DNA of 64,000 bases, taken from NCBI RefSeq assembly GCF_024228315.1, contig NZ_CP100454.1, positions 1,984,001 to 2,048,000 on the forward strand. The letters run 5' to 3'. Below, piece by piece: positions 8,173 to 16,500 of the stretch. The notes beneath the pieces were generated by a model, which was given only the letters and a program-made list of their open reading frames with translations, searched no databases and had not been told where the DNA came from. Position numbers and translations under genes: made by a program. Source of the stretch: Halomarina pelagica (GTDB lineage: Archaea > Halobacteriota > Halobacteria > Halobacteriales > Haloarculaceae). Numbering within the stretch: position 1 is the first letter of the stretch; each line of letters starts with the position of its first letter.

Positions 8173-9525
8173 CTACCGCTCGTGGACGACCATCTCGACC
8201 CCGTCCTTCGGGCGGGTCGTGATGCTCGCCAGCAGGTCGAGATCGGTCGACGGCGGCAGTTCGAGGTGGTACCGCCGCGCGACCGTCGCGAGCACGAGGC
8301 GCGCCTCGAGCAGCGCGAAGCGGTCGCCGACGCAGCGCCGCGGCCCGCCGCCGAACGGGAAGTAGGCGTAGCTGGGCAGCGACGCCTCGAAGTCGGGCGT
8401 CCAGCGCTCCGGCCGGAACGCCATCGGGTCGTCGTACCACCGCGGGTCGCGGTGGACGGCCCACTGCGGCATCGAGACGGTGACGCCCGCCGGAACGCGG
8501 TACCCGCCGATCTCGTCGTCCTCGACCGGCTCGCGCACGATCCCGTGGACCGGCGGGTAGAGGCGCATCGACTCCCGGATCACCCGCTCCGCGTATCCGA
8601 GGTCGTCGAGGTCCGCGAGCGTCGGGACCCGCGCCCGTCCGATCCCCCCGCCGTCTGCGAGTACGCGGTCGAGTTCGTCGACCAGCCGGCCCTCGACGCT
8701 CGGGTACTGCGCGAGGAGGTACCACGTGAACGACAGCGCGAGCGCCGTCGTCTCGTGGCCGGCGAGCAGGAGCGTCATCACCTCGTCGCGGAGTTGCTCG
8801 TCGCTCATCCCGCGTCCGCGCTCGTCGATCGCCGCCGCGAGCATCGAGATCACGTCGTCGCCCCCCGCGCTCCGCCGCTCGTCGATGATGTCGTAGACGA
8901 CCTCGTCGAGCGTCTCGACCGCGCGTCGGTAGCGCCACCGGCTCGGCGTCGGCACCCGGTCGGGGACGTAGAGGTCGTAGACGTCCTCGGAGTGCTCCAT
9001 CACGACGTCGAGCGCCCGTCCCACGCTCGGCGCTTCGTCGCGGATGTCGACGCCGAACAGCGCGTCGGCGACGATCTCGAGCGTCAGGCCCATCATGTCC
9101 TCGTGCACGTCACGGCGCTCGCCGTCGCCCCAGGAATCGAGCATGCGCTCCGCGTAGTCGGTCATCGTCCCCGCGTAGCGCGCGATCCGGTCGGGGTGGA
9201 ACGCGGGCTGGACGAGGTGGCGCTGTCTCCGCCACGTCTCGCCCTCGCTGTTCAGCAACCCGCGGCCCGTCACCGGGCCGAGTAACCGCTGGAAGAGCGC
9301 CCCCTTCACGTAGTTCCCGTTGTTGTGGACCAGGACGTACTCGATGTCGTCGGGGTGGGTGAGCTGGTAGAACGGCCGGCCCGCCGTCTCGATGTAGACC
9401 ACGTCGCCGTGTTCCTCCGCCGCGCGGGTCGTGAAGCCGAACGGGTCGCGGGCGTACGCGACCGTGTTGCCGAGGATGGGGAGGCCGTCGGGACCGGGAG
9501 GTCGGGGACCGAGCGTCTCGCTCAT
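8173..9525 (-). CDS. Cytochrome P450
   Basis: A 450-residue haem-thiolate monooxygenase. The haem ligand is Cys398 in FPFGGGPRRCVG, the ExxR motif is in RESMRLYPP, and the I-helix oxygen-activation motif is AGHETT. There is no N-terminal membrane anchor (it begins MSETLGPRPPGPDGLP), so it should be soluble as in bacterial P450s. The sequence style (WRRQRHLVQPAF, YFPFGGGPR) is that of CYP families common in bacteria and haloarchaea. The natural substrate and redox partner cannot be inferred; no ferredoxin or reductase gene is adjacent. Confidence 0.95.
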   Translation of the reverse strand: MSETLGPRPPGPDGLPILGNTVAYARDPFGFTTRAAEEHGDVVYIETAGRPFYQLTHPDDIEYVLVHNNGNYVKGALFQRLLGPVTGRGLLNSEGETWRRQRHLVQPAFHPDRIARYAGTMTDYAERMLDSWGDGERRDVHEDMMGLTLEIVADALFGVDIRDEAPSVGRALDVVMEHSEDVYDLYVPDRVPTPSRWRYRRAVETLDEVVYDIIDERRSAGGDDVISMLAAAIDERGRGMSDEQLRDEVMTLLLAGHETTALALSFTWYLLAQYPSVEGRLVDELDRVLADGGGIGRARVPTLADLDDLGYAERVIRESMRLYPPVHGIVREPVEDDEIGGYRVPAGVTVSMPQWAVHRDPRWYDDPMAFRPERWTPDFEASLPSYAYFPFGGGPRRCVGDRFALLEARLVLATVARRYHLELPPSTDLDLLASITTRPKDGVEMVVHER

Positions 9526-9612
9526 AGTCGTAGCTTCGCCGCGCGACGTATCACGGTTTCGCGCCGGTCCGCGCTCGCCTTCCCCGCTCTCTCCCGTCCC
9601 GTTCCACCCCCC

Positions 9613-9619
9613 TTTATAT
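9613..9619 (+). promoter_or_regulatory. TATA box of carS
   Basis: TTTATAT lies about 27 nt upstream of the carS ATG at 9643, the leaderless spacing. Between it and the ATG is the short inverted repeat CTCCG...CGGAG. Confidence 0.55.
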
Positions 9620-9642
9620 CCGCACTCCGAGGAGCGGAGCGT

Positions 9643-10182
9643 ATGCTAGAGGCCGTGGCTCGCGCCGTCTGGGCGATGCTCCCCGCGTACGTTCCGAACA
9701 ACGCCGCCGTCCTCTTCGGCGGCGGCCGCCCCATCGACGGCGGCCGGACGTGGAACGGGAAGCGCCTCCTGGGCGACGGCAAGACCTGGCGGGGGACGGC
9801 GGTCGGCACCCTCGCGGGCGCGCTCCTCTCGCTCCTGCTGAACCGCGTCGCCGGGCGCGTCGAGGGGCGGACCGGCTGGTCGCTCCCCCGGTTCTCTCTC
9901 CGCACCGGCCTCGCGCTCGCGTTCGGAGCCATGCTCGGCGACATCGCCGGCTCGTTCTACAAGCGCAGGACCGGCCTCGCCCGCGGCCAGATGGCCCTCG
10001 GCCTCGACCAGCTCGACTTCGTGGCGGGCGCGCTCGGCCTCGCGCGACTCCTCGCCCCGCGCTGGTTCGACCGCACGTTCACGCGCCCCACCGTCGCCGT
10101 CGTGCTCCTGCTCACGCCCCTCCTGCACGTCGTCGCGAACGCCGTCGCGTACCTGTGGGGGCTGAAGGACGAGCCGTACTAG
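9643..10182 (+). CDS. carS: CDP-archaeol synthase
   Basis: A 179-residue integral membrane enzyme transferring CMP from CTP to unsaturated archaetidic acid, forming CDP-archaeol for archaeal phospholipid synthesis. Family hallmarks are the N-terminal PAYVPNNAAVLFGGG, the conserved LLGDGKTWRG, GSFYKRRTGL and the cytidylyltransferase-like LGLDQLDF near the middle. Several hydrophobic segments follow. The ATG at 9643 is chosen because a TATA box precedes it at the right distance. The stop is followed within a few bases by the first copy of a hairpin repeat that could end its transcript. Confidence 0.93.
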   Translation: MLEAVARAVWAMLPAYVPNNAAVLFGGGRPIDGGRTWNGKRLLGDGKTWRGTAVGTLAGALLSLLLNRVAGRVEGRTGWSLPRFSLRTGLALAFGAMLGDIAGSFYKRRTGLARGQMALGLDQLDFVAGALGLARLLAPRWFDRTFTRPTVAVVLLLTPLLHVVANAVAYLWGLKDEPY

Positions 10183-10183
10183 A

Positions 10184-10456
10184 CCACCTTTTGCTGCGGT
10201 CGTGTGCGGCCGACCCGCTTCGCGGTCGGCCGCGACTCCCTGGCAAAAGCTGGATCAAAACCGCGCCTCACCCTCTCAGTCGCTCCGCTCCTTCGAGGGA
10301 TTCGGCGCGTCCGCTCGCTCGTTTCACTCGCTCGCGGTACGGTGCGCTGGCGTCGGCAGTAATGAACTCGATCTACCGTCCGTACCTTTATACCGGAGAA
10401 CGGGACCAGAGGCTCCCGTGACGTGACGTTCGTCGCGGGGCGCTTCGCGGTTGCCC
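10184..10456 (+). repeat. Mosaic hairpin repeat, copy 1
   Basis: This copy starts with CCACCTTTTGCTGCG. It then has an outer inverted pair CTTTTGC (10188-10194) and GCAAAAG (10243-10249), enclosing a perfect 9-bp stem (GCGGCCGAC at 10206-10214 with GTCGGCCGC at 10225-10233). The 10-nt loop ends in CGCTTCGCG. Downstream come GGCGCGTCCGCTCGCTCG, GCGCTGGCGTCGGC, and a TTTATACCGGAGAACGGGA block near 10387. It begins 2 bp after the carS stop. Confidence 0.8.
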
Positions 10457-10780
10457 GCCACCTTTTGCTGCGCTCGCCCGCCAGCGACACGCTTCGCGGT
10501 CGCTGGCGGCTCGCTGGCAAAAGCTGGATCAAAAGCCAGCGTCACCTCCTCGGGCACTCGCTTCGCTCGCGCCCTCGAAGGTTCCTTGGCCCGCTCGCTC
10601 CCTTCGGTCGCTCGCGGCTGCTGCGCTGGCGTCGGCGGTGGTGGGCCGGGCCGGTCGTCCCGTCCGTACTTTTATAACGGAGAGCGGGACCAGAGGCTCC
10701 CGTGACGTAACGTCCGTCGCGGGGTGCCTGCGGTTGTGCGACGCCACGCCCCGCGAGCAGCGCCGCGGCGTCGCCTGCAC
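10457..10780 (+). repeat. Mosaic hairpin repeat, copy 2
   Basis: It has the same order of blocks as copy 1. The outer pair is CTTTTGC (10462-10468) and GCAAAAG (10517-10523). The inner stem is a perfect 11 bp (CCGCCAGCGAC at 10478-10488 with GTCGCTGGCGG at 10499-10509) around the same 10-nt loop ending CGCTTCGCG. The inner stem sequence differs from copy 1 in both arms, yet pairing is kept. A TTTTATAACGGAGAGCGGGA block follows at 10670. Confidence 0.8.
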
Positions 10781-10980
10781 GCCCACGTTTTACTGTGCTC
10801 CCTCGCGCTCGCTTCGCTCGCGCTCGGTCGCTGGCAAAACCTGGACCAAAACCGCGCCTCACTCCCATCGCCGGACTCGCGGTGCTCGTCCGGCGTGCTC
10901 CCGCTCGCCTCCGGCTCGCGGGAACTGCGGTCGTTCGGCGCGTCCGCTCGTTCGGCCGTCGGCCTCACTCGCGGGTGCGT
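10781..10980 (+). repeat. Mosaic hairpin repeat, copy 3 (partial)
   Basis: It starts CCCACGTTTTACTGTGC and has the GGCAAAACCTGGACCAAAAC block and the GGCGCGTCCGCTCG block, but lacks the terminal TTTTATAACGG block. The central stem is lost, so this copy looks decayed. With the upstream part of copy 2 it is closely matched by the inverted copy at 40.7-41.0 kb. Confidence 0.75.
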
Positions 10981-11092
10981 AACACCGCGCCCCGCGACAG
11001 ACCCCGACCGGCGTCGCCTGTTCGCCACTCCCGTCCTCGTAGAGCGACGGCGACACTTACACGCTTTTGGCCGTCCGCCGGGCAGGACCGGT

Positions 11093-11281
11093 ATGTTCGG
11101 TAAACTCGGTCGAACCGGTTTCGCGGGGCTGCTCCTGCTCCTCGGCGGCCTCGCAGTGCTCGCGCTCGAGAGCCTCCTGATCGCCGGCGGCGTCGCGCTC
11201 GTGCTGGTCGGACTGCTCCTCGTCGCGAAGGGCCTCGTCGGGACGATGCTCTCGGCGTTCGGGATGGAGGGGATGTTCTAG
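11093..11281 (+). CDS. Small two-TM membrane protein
   Basis: A 62-residue protein, MFGKLGRTGFAGLLLLLGGL at the start, with two hydrophobic segments (about 8-28 and 31-52) joined by a short turn and ending in a short soluble tail. From memory it belongs to a small conserved haloarchaeal membrane family without a known function. A CTTTTGG element lies about 30 nt upstream of the ATG. Its TAG overlaps the stop of the convergent DUF460 gene (CTAG shared), so there is no room for separate terminators. Confidence 0.75.
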   Translation: MFGKLGRTGFAGLLLLLGGLAVLALESLLIAGGVALVLVGLLLVAKGLVGTMLSAFGMEGMF

Positions 11282-13281
11282 CCCGACCCGCCGGTCCCGT
11301 CGGCGCGGCTGGGATCGTCGTAGCCCGCGCGGTGCTCGCTGATGAGGCGGTCGACCATCGCGCCCTTCTGCTGGCGACGGCGCTCCTCGGCGCGCTCCTC
11401 CCAGTCCGCGATGACCGCCTCGACCTCGGACTCGGGGGCGATCGCGAGTTCGTCGATCTCCTGGATAGACACGTCCTCCGCGGGACCGACGGGGATCTCG
11501 TGCTCGAACAGCACCTCGTCGGCCGCGTCCGAGAGGCCGCCCTTCCGGAGGACGACCCGCGGGTTCGTCGCCGCCAGTCGCTCCGCGGTGGATCGCCCCG
11601 CGCCGCTAGCGTCGCGGAGGAAGACGACGTCCCCCTCAGCGAGGCCGAAGCTCCCGTCCGCGGCCTCGATGGCCCCCTTCGTGAACTGCTCGACCACCTT
11701 CACGGGGACGAGGTCGCGCCGGCCCTCGGCCACGTCGGCGAAGTTCGAGTGATCGAGCTTCCAGAGCGTCTTCAGACGCTCGAGCTTCTCCTCGAGCGCC
11801 TCGGTCGCCTCGCGCTCCTCCGACAGCTCGCGCTTCAGACGCTCGTTGTCGCGTTCGAGCCGGGTGACGGCTCGGCGCTCGCGCGCCTCGCGGCGCTCCT
11901 CGCGTCGGGCCTCGCTCAACTCGCGCTCGTACTCGGCGATCTTGTCGTTCTTCGTCGAGACGGTCTCGCGGAGGTTCTCCACGTGCGATTCGAGGCGATC
12001 GATGCGCGACTCGAGGTGCTTGATGCGCTTCTCCTCGGGGGTGAGTTCGCGCGGAGCGTGCTCCTCTGTCTCCTCCTCGGTCGCCTCGTCCTCGGTGAGG
12101 TCGTCGACGACGGCCTCGACGGACTCCCCGCCGGAGACGACCCGCGCGATCACCTCGCCGCGGTCCATGGTCGCGGGCACCTTCCGGGCGATGCGCTCGA
12201 ACTGATCCTCGTGGTGGTCGAACGCGAACAGCGCCGCGGCCATCGCGTCGCGCTCGTGGTCGTTGTCGTATCCGATCTCGCGGGTGCGGTGCTGTTTCGA
12301 GTCGATCGGGAGGTCGCGCTCGGGCGTCCAGGCGGCGGCGTCGAAGCTCCGGCGGATCTTCTCGACCGTCTCCGGCATCGGCGTCACGTCGGCGGCCACG
12401 ACGATCGGCCGGCCGCGCTCGACGATCCACTCGATCACCTCCGCGGTGTCGGCCGTCCGGGTCGAGAGCACGTCGAGCACCTCCCCGCCGAGGCCGACGA
12501 CGGCGACGGCGGTGGTCGTCCCGGGGTCGATCCCGACGAGGACGCGGTCGCGGCGCTTCGCCAGCGGCCGGAACTCGATACCGTCGCGCCGCTCGCGCTC
12601 GATCTCGACGCGCACGTCGCCTCGCCGGAGCCGCGAGACGGGGATCTCGTCCGGCCGGGCCTCGACGGTGAAGACGGCGTTGGCGAGGCCGCCGTACTTC
12701 TCGGTTCGATCGACCTCGTAGTCGAGGCCGGCCTCGCGGAGGGTGTCCTCGACCTCGCGGGCCTTCCCCTGGACGTTGCCGTGGATGCGCCGCGTGAAGC
12801 GGTCCTCCGACCAGCCGCCCTTGCCCGTCGAGCGGCCGCGGGAGACCTTCACGGTGGACGTGTTCGTGAACGCGCTCACCTCGTGGCCCACGTTGGCGGC
12901 GGCGAGGCGAGCGGCGGCCTCGGCCTCCTTCATCGGTTTCTTGCCGTAGGGGACGCCGTGGCGGGAGGCGACGCGGGAGAGCGGTTCGGGGCGCTCCGCG
13001 CCCGTCACCTGCACCAGCTTCGTCTCCGAGGGGAGGTCGCGGAGGAGGTGTACGAGCGCGTCCTTGTCGGCCGCTAGCTCGTACACGTTGTCCGTCGCGA
13101 CCATCGCGGGTCGCTCGCGGTCGATGAGCCGCCGGAGCTTTCGCAGGGAGACGACGTCGCGATCGACGTGCTCACCGTCGAATGCGACGACGGCGTAGGA
13201 GGGGGCGTCGCCGCGGACGTCCCCGCTCTGGACGTCGACCCCGAACACGACCGCGTCGAGCGCACTCGTGCGGGTACTCAC
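11278..13281 (-). CDS. DUF460 / COG2433 protein, predicted RNase H-fold nuclease with coiled coil
   Basis: A 667-residue protein of the archaeal DUF460 family. The N-terminal region (about 1-215) resembles a divergent nuclease-like domain. A second part (about 245-345) has the RuvC/YqgF pattern VLVGIDPGTTTAVAVVGL with downstream acidic residues and RDAMAAALFAF. A long Arg/Glu-rich coiled coil occupies roughly 400-510, and a C-terminal domain ends in a basic tail. The family is predicted to act on nucleic acid, possibly Holliday-type substrates, but this is inference from fold. Overlap at the 3' end with the small membrane-protein gene is 4 nt. Confidence 0.88.
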   Translation of the reverse strand: MSTRTSALDAVVFGVDVQSGDVRGDAPSYAVVAFDGEHVDRDVVSLRKLRRLIDRERPAMVATDNVYELAADKDALVHLLRDLPSETKLVQVTGAERPEPLSRVASRHGVPYGKKPMKEAEAAARLAAANVGHEVSAFTNTSTVKVSRGRSTGKGGWSEDRFTRRIHGNVQGKAREVEDTLREAGLDYEVDRTEKYGGLANAVFTVEARPDEIPVSRLRRGDVRVEIERERRDGIEFRPLAKRRDRVLVGIDPGTTTAVAVVGLGGEVLDVLSTRTADTAEVIEWIVERGRPIVVAADVTPMPETVEKIRRSFDAAAWTPERDLPIDSKQHRTREIGYDNDHERDAMAAALFAFDHHEDQFERIARKVPATMDRGEVIARVVSGGESVEAVVDDLTEDEATEEETEEHAPRELTPEEKRIKHLESRIDRLESHVENLRETVSTKNDKIAEYERELSEARREERREARERRAVTRLERDNERLKRELSEEREATEALEEKLERLKTLWKLDHSNFADVAEGRRDLVPVKVVEQFTKGAIEAADGSFGLAEGDVVFLRDASGAGRSTAERLAATNPRVVLRKGGLSDAADEVLFEHEIPVGPAEDVSIQEIDELAIAPESEVEAVIADWEERAEERRRQQKGAMVDRLISEHRAGYDDPSRADGTGGSG

Positions 13282-13323
13282 GGGTCGGGCTAGACCGCGT
13301 ACCGATAAAAACCTCCTGACGGT

Positions 13324-13512
13324 TCACCCGTCGGGCGACCACTCACAGGCCGTCCCGTAGACCAGCGCCTCGTCCTCGACCCACGCGTGCAGACAGGCGT
13401 AGTTGCAGAACCCCCCGACCGACTCGCGCTCGCCGTCCGGCCCGCCGGTCGCTTCCTCCACGAACACCGGATCGTAGCGCGCGAGATCGCTGCCGCAGTA
13501 CGCACACTCCAT
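13324..13512 (-). CDS. Small zinc-finger protein
   Basis: A 62-residue protein with paired cysteines, MECAYCGSDLARYDPVF at the start and FCNYACLHAWV further on. The CxxC...CxxxC arrangement resembles TRASH/MYM-type treble-clef zinc fingers. A late single Cys (YGTACEW) may also bind metal. The ATG at 13512 is the only start that keeps the first Cys pair at the N-terminus as in similar haloarchaeal proteins. It lies between DUF460 and RNase Z genes on the same strand. The function is unknown; metal sensing or DNA/protein binding would be guesses. Confidence 0.75.
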   Translation of the reverse strand: MECAYCGSDLARYDPVFVEEATGGPDGERESVGGFCNYACLHAWVEDEALVYGTACEWSPDG

Positions 13513-13565
13513 GCCTACGGCTACGGGACGGACTGACGAATACGCGACGCTCGCGTGCGGAGTCG

Positions 13566-14501
13566 CTACCCTTCCGACTGGGGCTCCTCGGGGTACGGCA
13601 CGTCGAGTTCCTGGCCGTCCTCGGCGACGAACACCTCGCCGTCGAAGACCTCGCGGGCGTCCTCCAGGAGAGGCGTGGAGTATCCGCCGTAGCGCGTCGA
13701 GACGTGGGTGAGCGCGAGGCGCTTCGCCCCGGCGCGGGCGGCGACGAGGGCGGCCTCGCGGGCCGTCGAGTGGCCCGTCTGGGGCGCTCGCTCGGCGTGG
13801 TCGTCGGCGAACGTGGCGTCGTGGATCAGCAGGTCGGCGTTCGCGGCGGCCTCGACGGTCGCCTCGACGGGCCGCGTGTCGCCGGTGTAGACGAGGTGGC
13901 GGCCGGGGCGGGGCGCGCCGACGACCTGCTCGGGTCGGACGACGGTGCCGTCGTCCAGTTCGACTGGCTCGCCTGCGTGCAGACGCGAGAACATGGGGCC
14001 GACGGGGACACCGAGTTCCTCCGCCCGTTCGCGGTCGAACCGCCCCTTGCGTTCGTCCTCGATCAGAGCGTAGCCGACCGAGATGGTGCGGTGTTCGGTT
14101 CGGAAGGCGCGCACCTCGTAGTCGTCGGCGCGCAGCGCCGCCTCGCCCGGGCGCACCTCGTCGATCCGTACCGGGTAGGAGGGGTTCGTGTTCGTCGCGC
14201 GGAGGAGGCGCTCCACGTCCCGCCGGGTCCCCGGCGGGACGTGAACGGCCAGGGGAGCCTCGCGGTCGTTGAAGTCCCACGTCTGGCAGAGACCGGGCAG
14301 GCCGAGGACGTGGTCGCCGTGGAGGTGAGAGAGAAAGACGTGCGAGACGTCGAAGCCGGTCCCGAAGCGCATCATCTGGCGCTGGGTCCCCTCCCCGACG
14401 TCGAAGAGGAAACGCTCGCCCTCCCGACGGACGAGGACGGCGCTCGTGTTGCGCTCGGTCGTCGGGACGGCCCCGCTGGTCCCGAGGAACGTCACGTGCA
14501 T
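13566..14501 (-). CDS. rnz: Ribonuclease Z (tRNA 3'-end processing)
   Basis: A 311-residue metallo-beta-lactamase-fold endonuclease that removes 3' trailers from tRNA precursors. The zinc-binding motif is in HLHGDHVLGLPGL, an early strand reads VTFLGTSGAVPT, further metal ligands lie in VYTGDTRP and LIHDATF, and the late His is in LALTHVSTRYGG. All are as in RNase Z. The start at 14501 gives MHVTFLGTSG, the usual N-terminus; longer in-frame starts add an unrelated basic stretch. It is divergent from the SHOCT-domain gene, with a 79-bp gap. Confidence 0.93.
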   Translation of the reverse strand: MHVTFLGTSGAVPTTERNTSAVLVRREGERFLFDVGEGTQRQMMRFGTGFDVSHVFLSHLHGDHVLGLPGLCQTWDFNDREAPLAVHVPPGTRRDVERLLRATNTNPSYPVRIDEVRPGEAALRADDYEVRAFRTEHRTISVGYALIEDERKGRFDRERAEELGVPVGPMFSRLHAGEPVELDDGTVVRPEQVVGAPRPGRHLVYTGDTRPVEATVEAAANADLLIHDATFADDHAERAPQTGHSTAREAALVAARAGAKRLALTHVSTRYGGYSTPLLEDAREVFDGEVFVAEDGQELDVPYPEEPQSEG

Positions 14502-14580
14502 ACACCCACTCGCCGCGGCGGTCCTATACTCGCTTCGAAAGCGCGCGAAGGTTTTTCGCTCGCGGCGGCGATGGGAAACC

Positions 14581-15084
14581 ATGAGTCCCCTCAGCGAGCG
14601 CGCTCGCGAGAAGATCGTCGAAGTCCTCGCGCTCGCCATCCTCGGGGTCGGCCTCCTCGATCTGTTTCTCGGCGTGTTTCCCGAGATCCCGTTCTTCGTC
14701 GTCTGGATCGTCGGCTACGCCGTCCTCCTCCCGATCGTCGCCCTCCTGCTCGGCGTGGAGGACGAGGACGAGTCGTTCGTCGACGGGATCGAGCGCGCCG
14801 CGGACGACGTGGCTCGCGAGATCGAGCGCGTGACGGGGACCGGCTCGCGGAGCCGTAACGGAACTGACGGGGATCGACGCGACCGCGGGGAGTCCACCGG
14901 CGACGTCGGCGACGCGATCGAGACCCTCCGCGCACGCTACGCGCGCGGCGACCTCACGGACGAGCAGTTCGAGCGGAAACTCGACCGCCTGCTCGAGACC
15001 GAGTCCCCCGAGTCGGCGGCCGAGTGGCGCACCCGTGAGCGCGAGCGCGAGCGCGAACGTGAGCGGCTCGACGAGCGTTCCTGA
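14581..15084 (+). CDS. SHOCT-domain membrane protein
   Basis: A 167-residue protein. Two close hydrophobic segments (about 15-33 and 36-57) are followed by an acidic linker. A C-terminal SHOCT motif (IETLRARYARGDLTDEQFER, near 120-140) ends the folded part, and a repetitive Arg/Glu tail closes the protein. SHOCT modules are short oligomerisation helices at the C-termini of many prokaryotic membrane proteins. This architecture is very common in haloarchaea; no specific role is known. Confidence 0.85.
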   Translation: MSPLSERAREKIVEVLALAILGVGLLDLFLGVFPEIPFFVVWIVGYAVLLPIVALLLGVEDEDESFVDGIERAADDVAREIERVTGTGSRSRNGTDGDRRDRGESTGDVGDAIETLRARYARGDLTDEQFERKLDRLLETESPESAAEWRTRERERERERERLDERS

Positions 15085-15195
15085 CGGCACCGTTCACACC
15101 GTTCACACCGTTTAATCGGACGACTGCGACGGGATCGAACGCTTCCGAACGACCGGCCGACTTTTTGTAGGAATACGTGACTACCTCGAAACGCG

Positions 15196-16428
15196 ATGAG
15201 ATCACTCAGCACCGCGCTGCTCGTGGGGCTGGTCGTCCTGGCTGGCTGTCTCAGCGGGACGCCCCTGACGAGCGGTACGAACGGCGATACCGACCCCGAC
15301 GACGCGGGGTCGGCGCAGATGGGAACCGTCAACGTGTACGTGAGCGACCAGCCGAACGCCATCGAGGCGTTCTCGCACCTCAACGTGACCATCACGGAGG
15401 TGGGCTTCCGGACCGCGAGTGGCGACGCCGGCAGCGGGGCGAACGTCTCCGGGAACGCCTCGACGAACGCGTCCGATGACGCCTCGACGAACGTCTCCGA
15501 TGACGGCAACGACACCGCCTCGAACGCGAGCGCGAACGGTTCCGCTCGCGCCGACGGCGAGGCGGAGGCCGATACGAGGGGCGCGTGGCGCATCTACGAC
15601 GTGGACGACCGCCGCGTCGACCTGACGGAACTGCGGGGAGCGAACGCGACCCTGCTCGGTAACGTCTCGGTACCCGAAGGGACGTACACCGGCGTCTACG
15701 TCGAGGTGAGCGAGGTGAACGGAACCCTGGAGAGCGGCGACCGGGTGAACGTGAAGCTCCCGAGCGGTCGCCTGCGCGTCCACGACCGCTTCACCGTCGG
15801 CGGCGAGGGCGAGAGCGAGGTCGACTTCGTCTTCGACATGACCGTGTTCGAGGCGGGCAAGAGCGGGAAGTACGTCCTGAAACCGGTCGCCGAGGAGTCC
15901 GGTGCGGACCAGCCGTTCCGGACGATGGCGACGGGTGAGACGGGCGTCCGCGCCCGCTTCGTCGGTCCGGTCGAGGCGGGCGAGCGGGCGACCGTGAAGG
16001 TGACCGGGCCCGGCGGGCCCGTCGCCGACGCCGCGGTCTACGTGAACGGCGAGGAGGCCGGAACGACCGGCGGCGACGGCACCGTCTCGGTCGCGCTCCC
16101 CGACGGTCAGCGCGAGGTCGAGGTCAGCGTCCAGGTATCCGGGGGCGGCGACGCGACGGCGACGGTGTCGCTCGACCTCGCGGTGCGCTTCGGGGCGGAC
16201 GGCGTGATCGGAGCCGCCGCCGACGGCGGCGACGGTGAAGGAGGGGCGACCGCGAACGGTGAGGAGAGCGCGAACGGCGAAGCGAACGCGAGCGCGGAGG
16301 TCGGAGCGAACGCGAGCGTCACGGGCGGCGACGACGGCGACGGCGGTGCCGGCGACGACGGTGACGACGCGCGCGCCGACTCGGCGGTGGCGGTCGGGGT
16401 GAGCGCGAACGCGAGCGCCGAGAACTGA
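15196..16428 (+). CDS. DUF4382 surface lipoprotein
   Basis: A 410-residue secreted lipoprotein. The lipobox LVVLAGC places the lipid-modified Cys at residue 18. The DUF4382 domain follows (GTVNVYVSDQPNAIEAFSHL onward, about 45-225), with an inserted Asn/Ala/Ser/Asp-rich segment near 80-125. A carboxypeptidase-regulatory-like beta domain covers about 255-335, with a long low-complexity Ala/Gly/Asn/Asp tail. Many NXS/NXT sites suggest surface glycosylation. DUF4382 proteins are widespread and poorly characterised. The gene stands alone, 70 bp upstream of rfcC. Confidence 0.85.
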   Translation: MRSLSTALLVGLVVLAGCLSGTPLTSGTNGDTDPDDAGSAQMGTVNVYVSDQPNAIEAFSHLNVTITEVGFRTASGDAGSGANVSGNASTNASDDASTNVSDDGNDTASNASANGSARADGEAEADTRGAWRIYDVDDRRVDLTELRGANATLLGNVSVPEGTYTGVYVEVSEVNGTLESGDRVNVKLPSGRLRVHDRFTVGGEGESEVDFVFDMTVFEAGKSGKYVLKPVAEESGADQPFRTMATGETGVRARFVGPVEAGERATVKVTGPGGPVADAAVYVNGEEAGTTGGDGTVSVALPDGQREVEVSVQVSGGGDATATVSLDLAVRFGADGVIGAAADGGDGEGGATANGEESANGEANASAEVGANASVTGGDDGDGGAGDDGDDARADSAVAVGVSANASAEN

Positions 16429-16500
16429 CGGACGCGGCGCTCCCGCGAACGCCGTGCGGCGACCGACCGATTCATACCCGTTCGACGGTTCACGTCGGGC

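Larger units (their letters stand above)
10183..11092. other. 910-bp gene-free region made of mosaic repeats
   Basis: No open frame here has the codon character of a real gene. The space is filled by three tandem copies of one mosaic repeat, described separately, and ends with the promoter region of a small membrane-protein gene. Open frames on both strands are by-products of the high G+C. Confidence 0.8.

Noticed and set aside
10184-10980. CRISPR array
   Set aside because: Repeats are about 270-320 bp apart, mosaic and hairpin-forming, with no short regular repeat-spacer pattern and no cas genes.
11332-13077. Long plus-strand open frame of 581 codons
   Set aside because: It is antisense to the DUF460 gene, whose motifs and coiled coil are clear. 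The frame exists because of G+C-rich codon periodicity.
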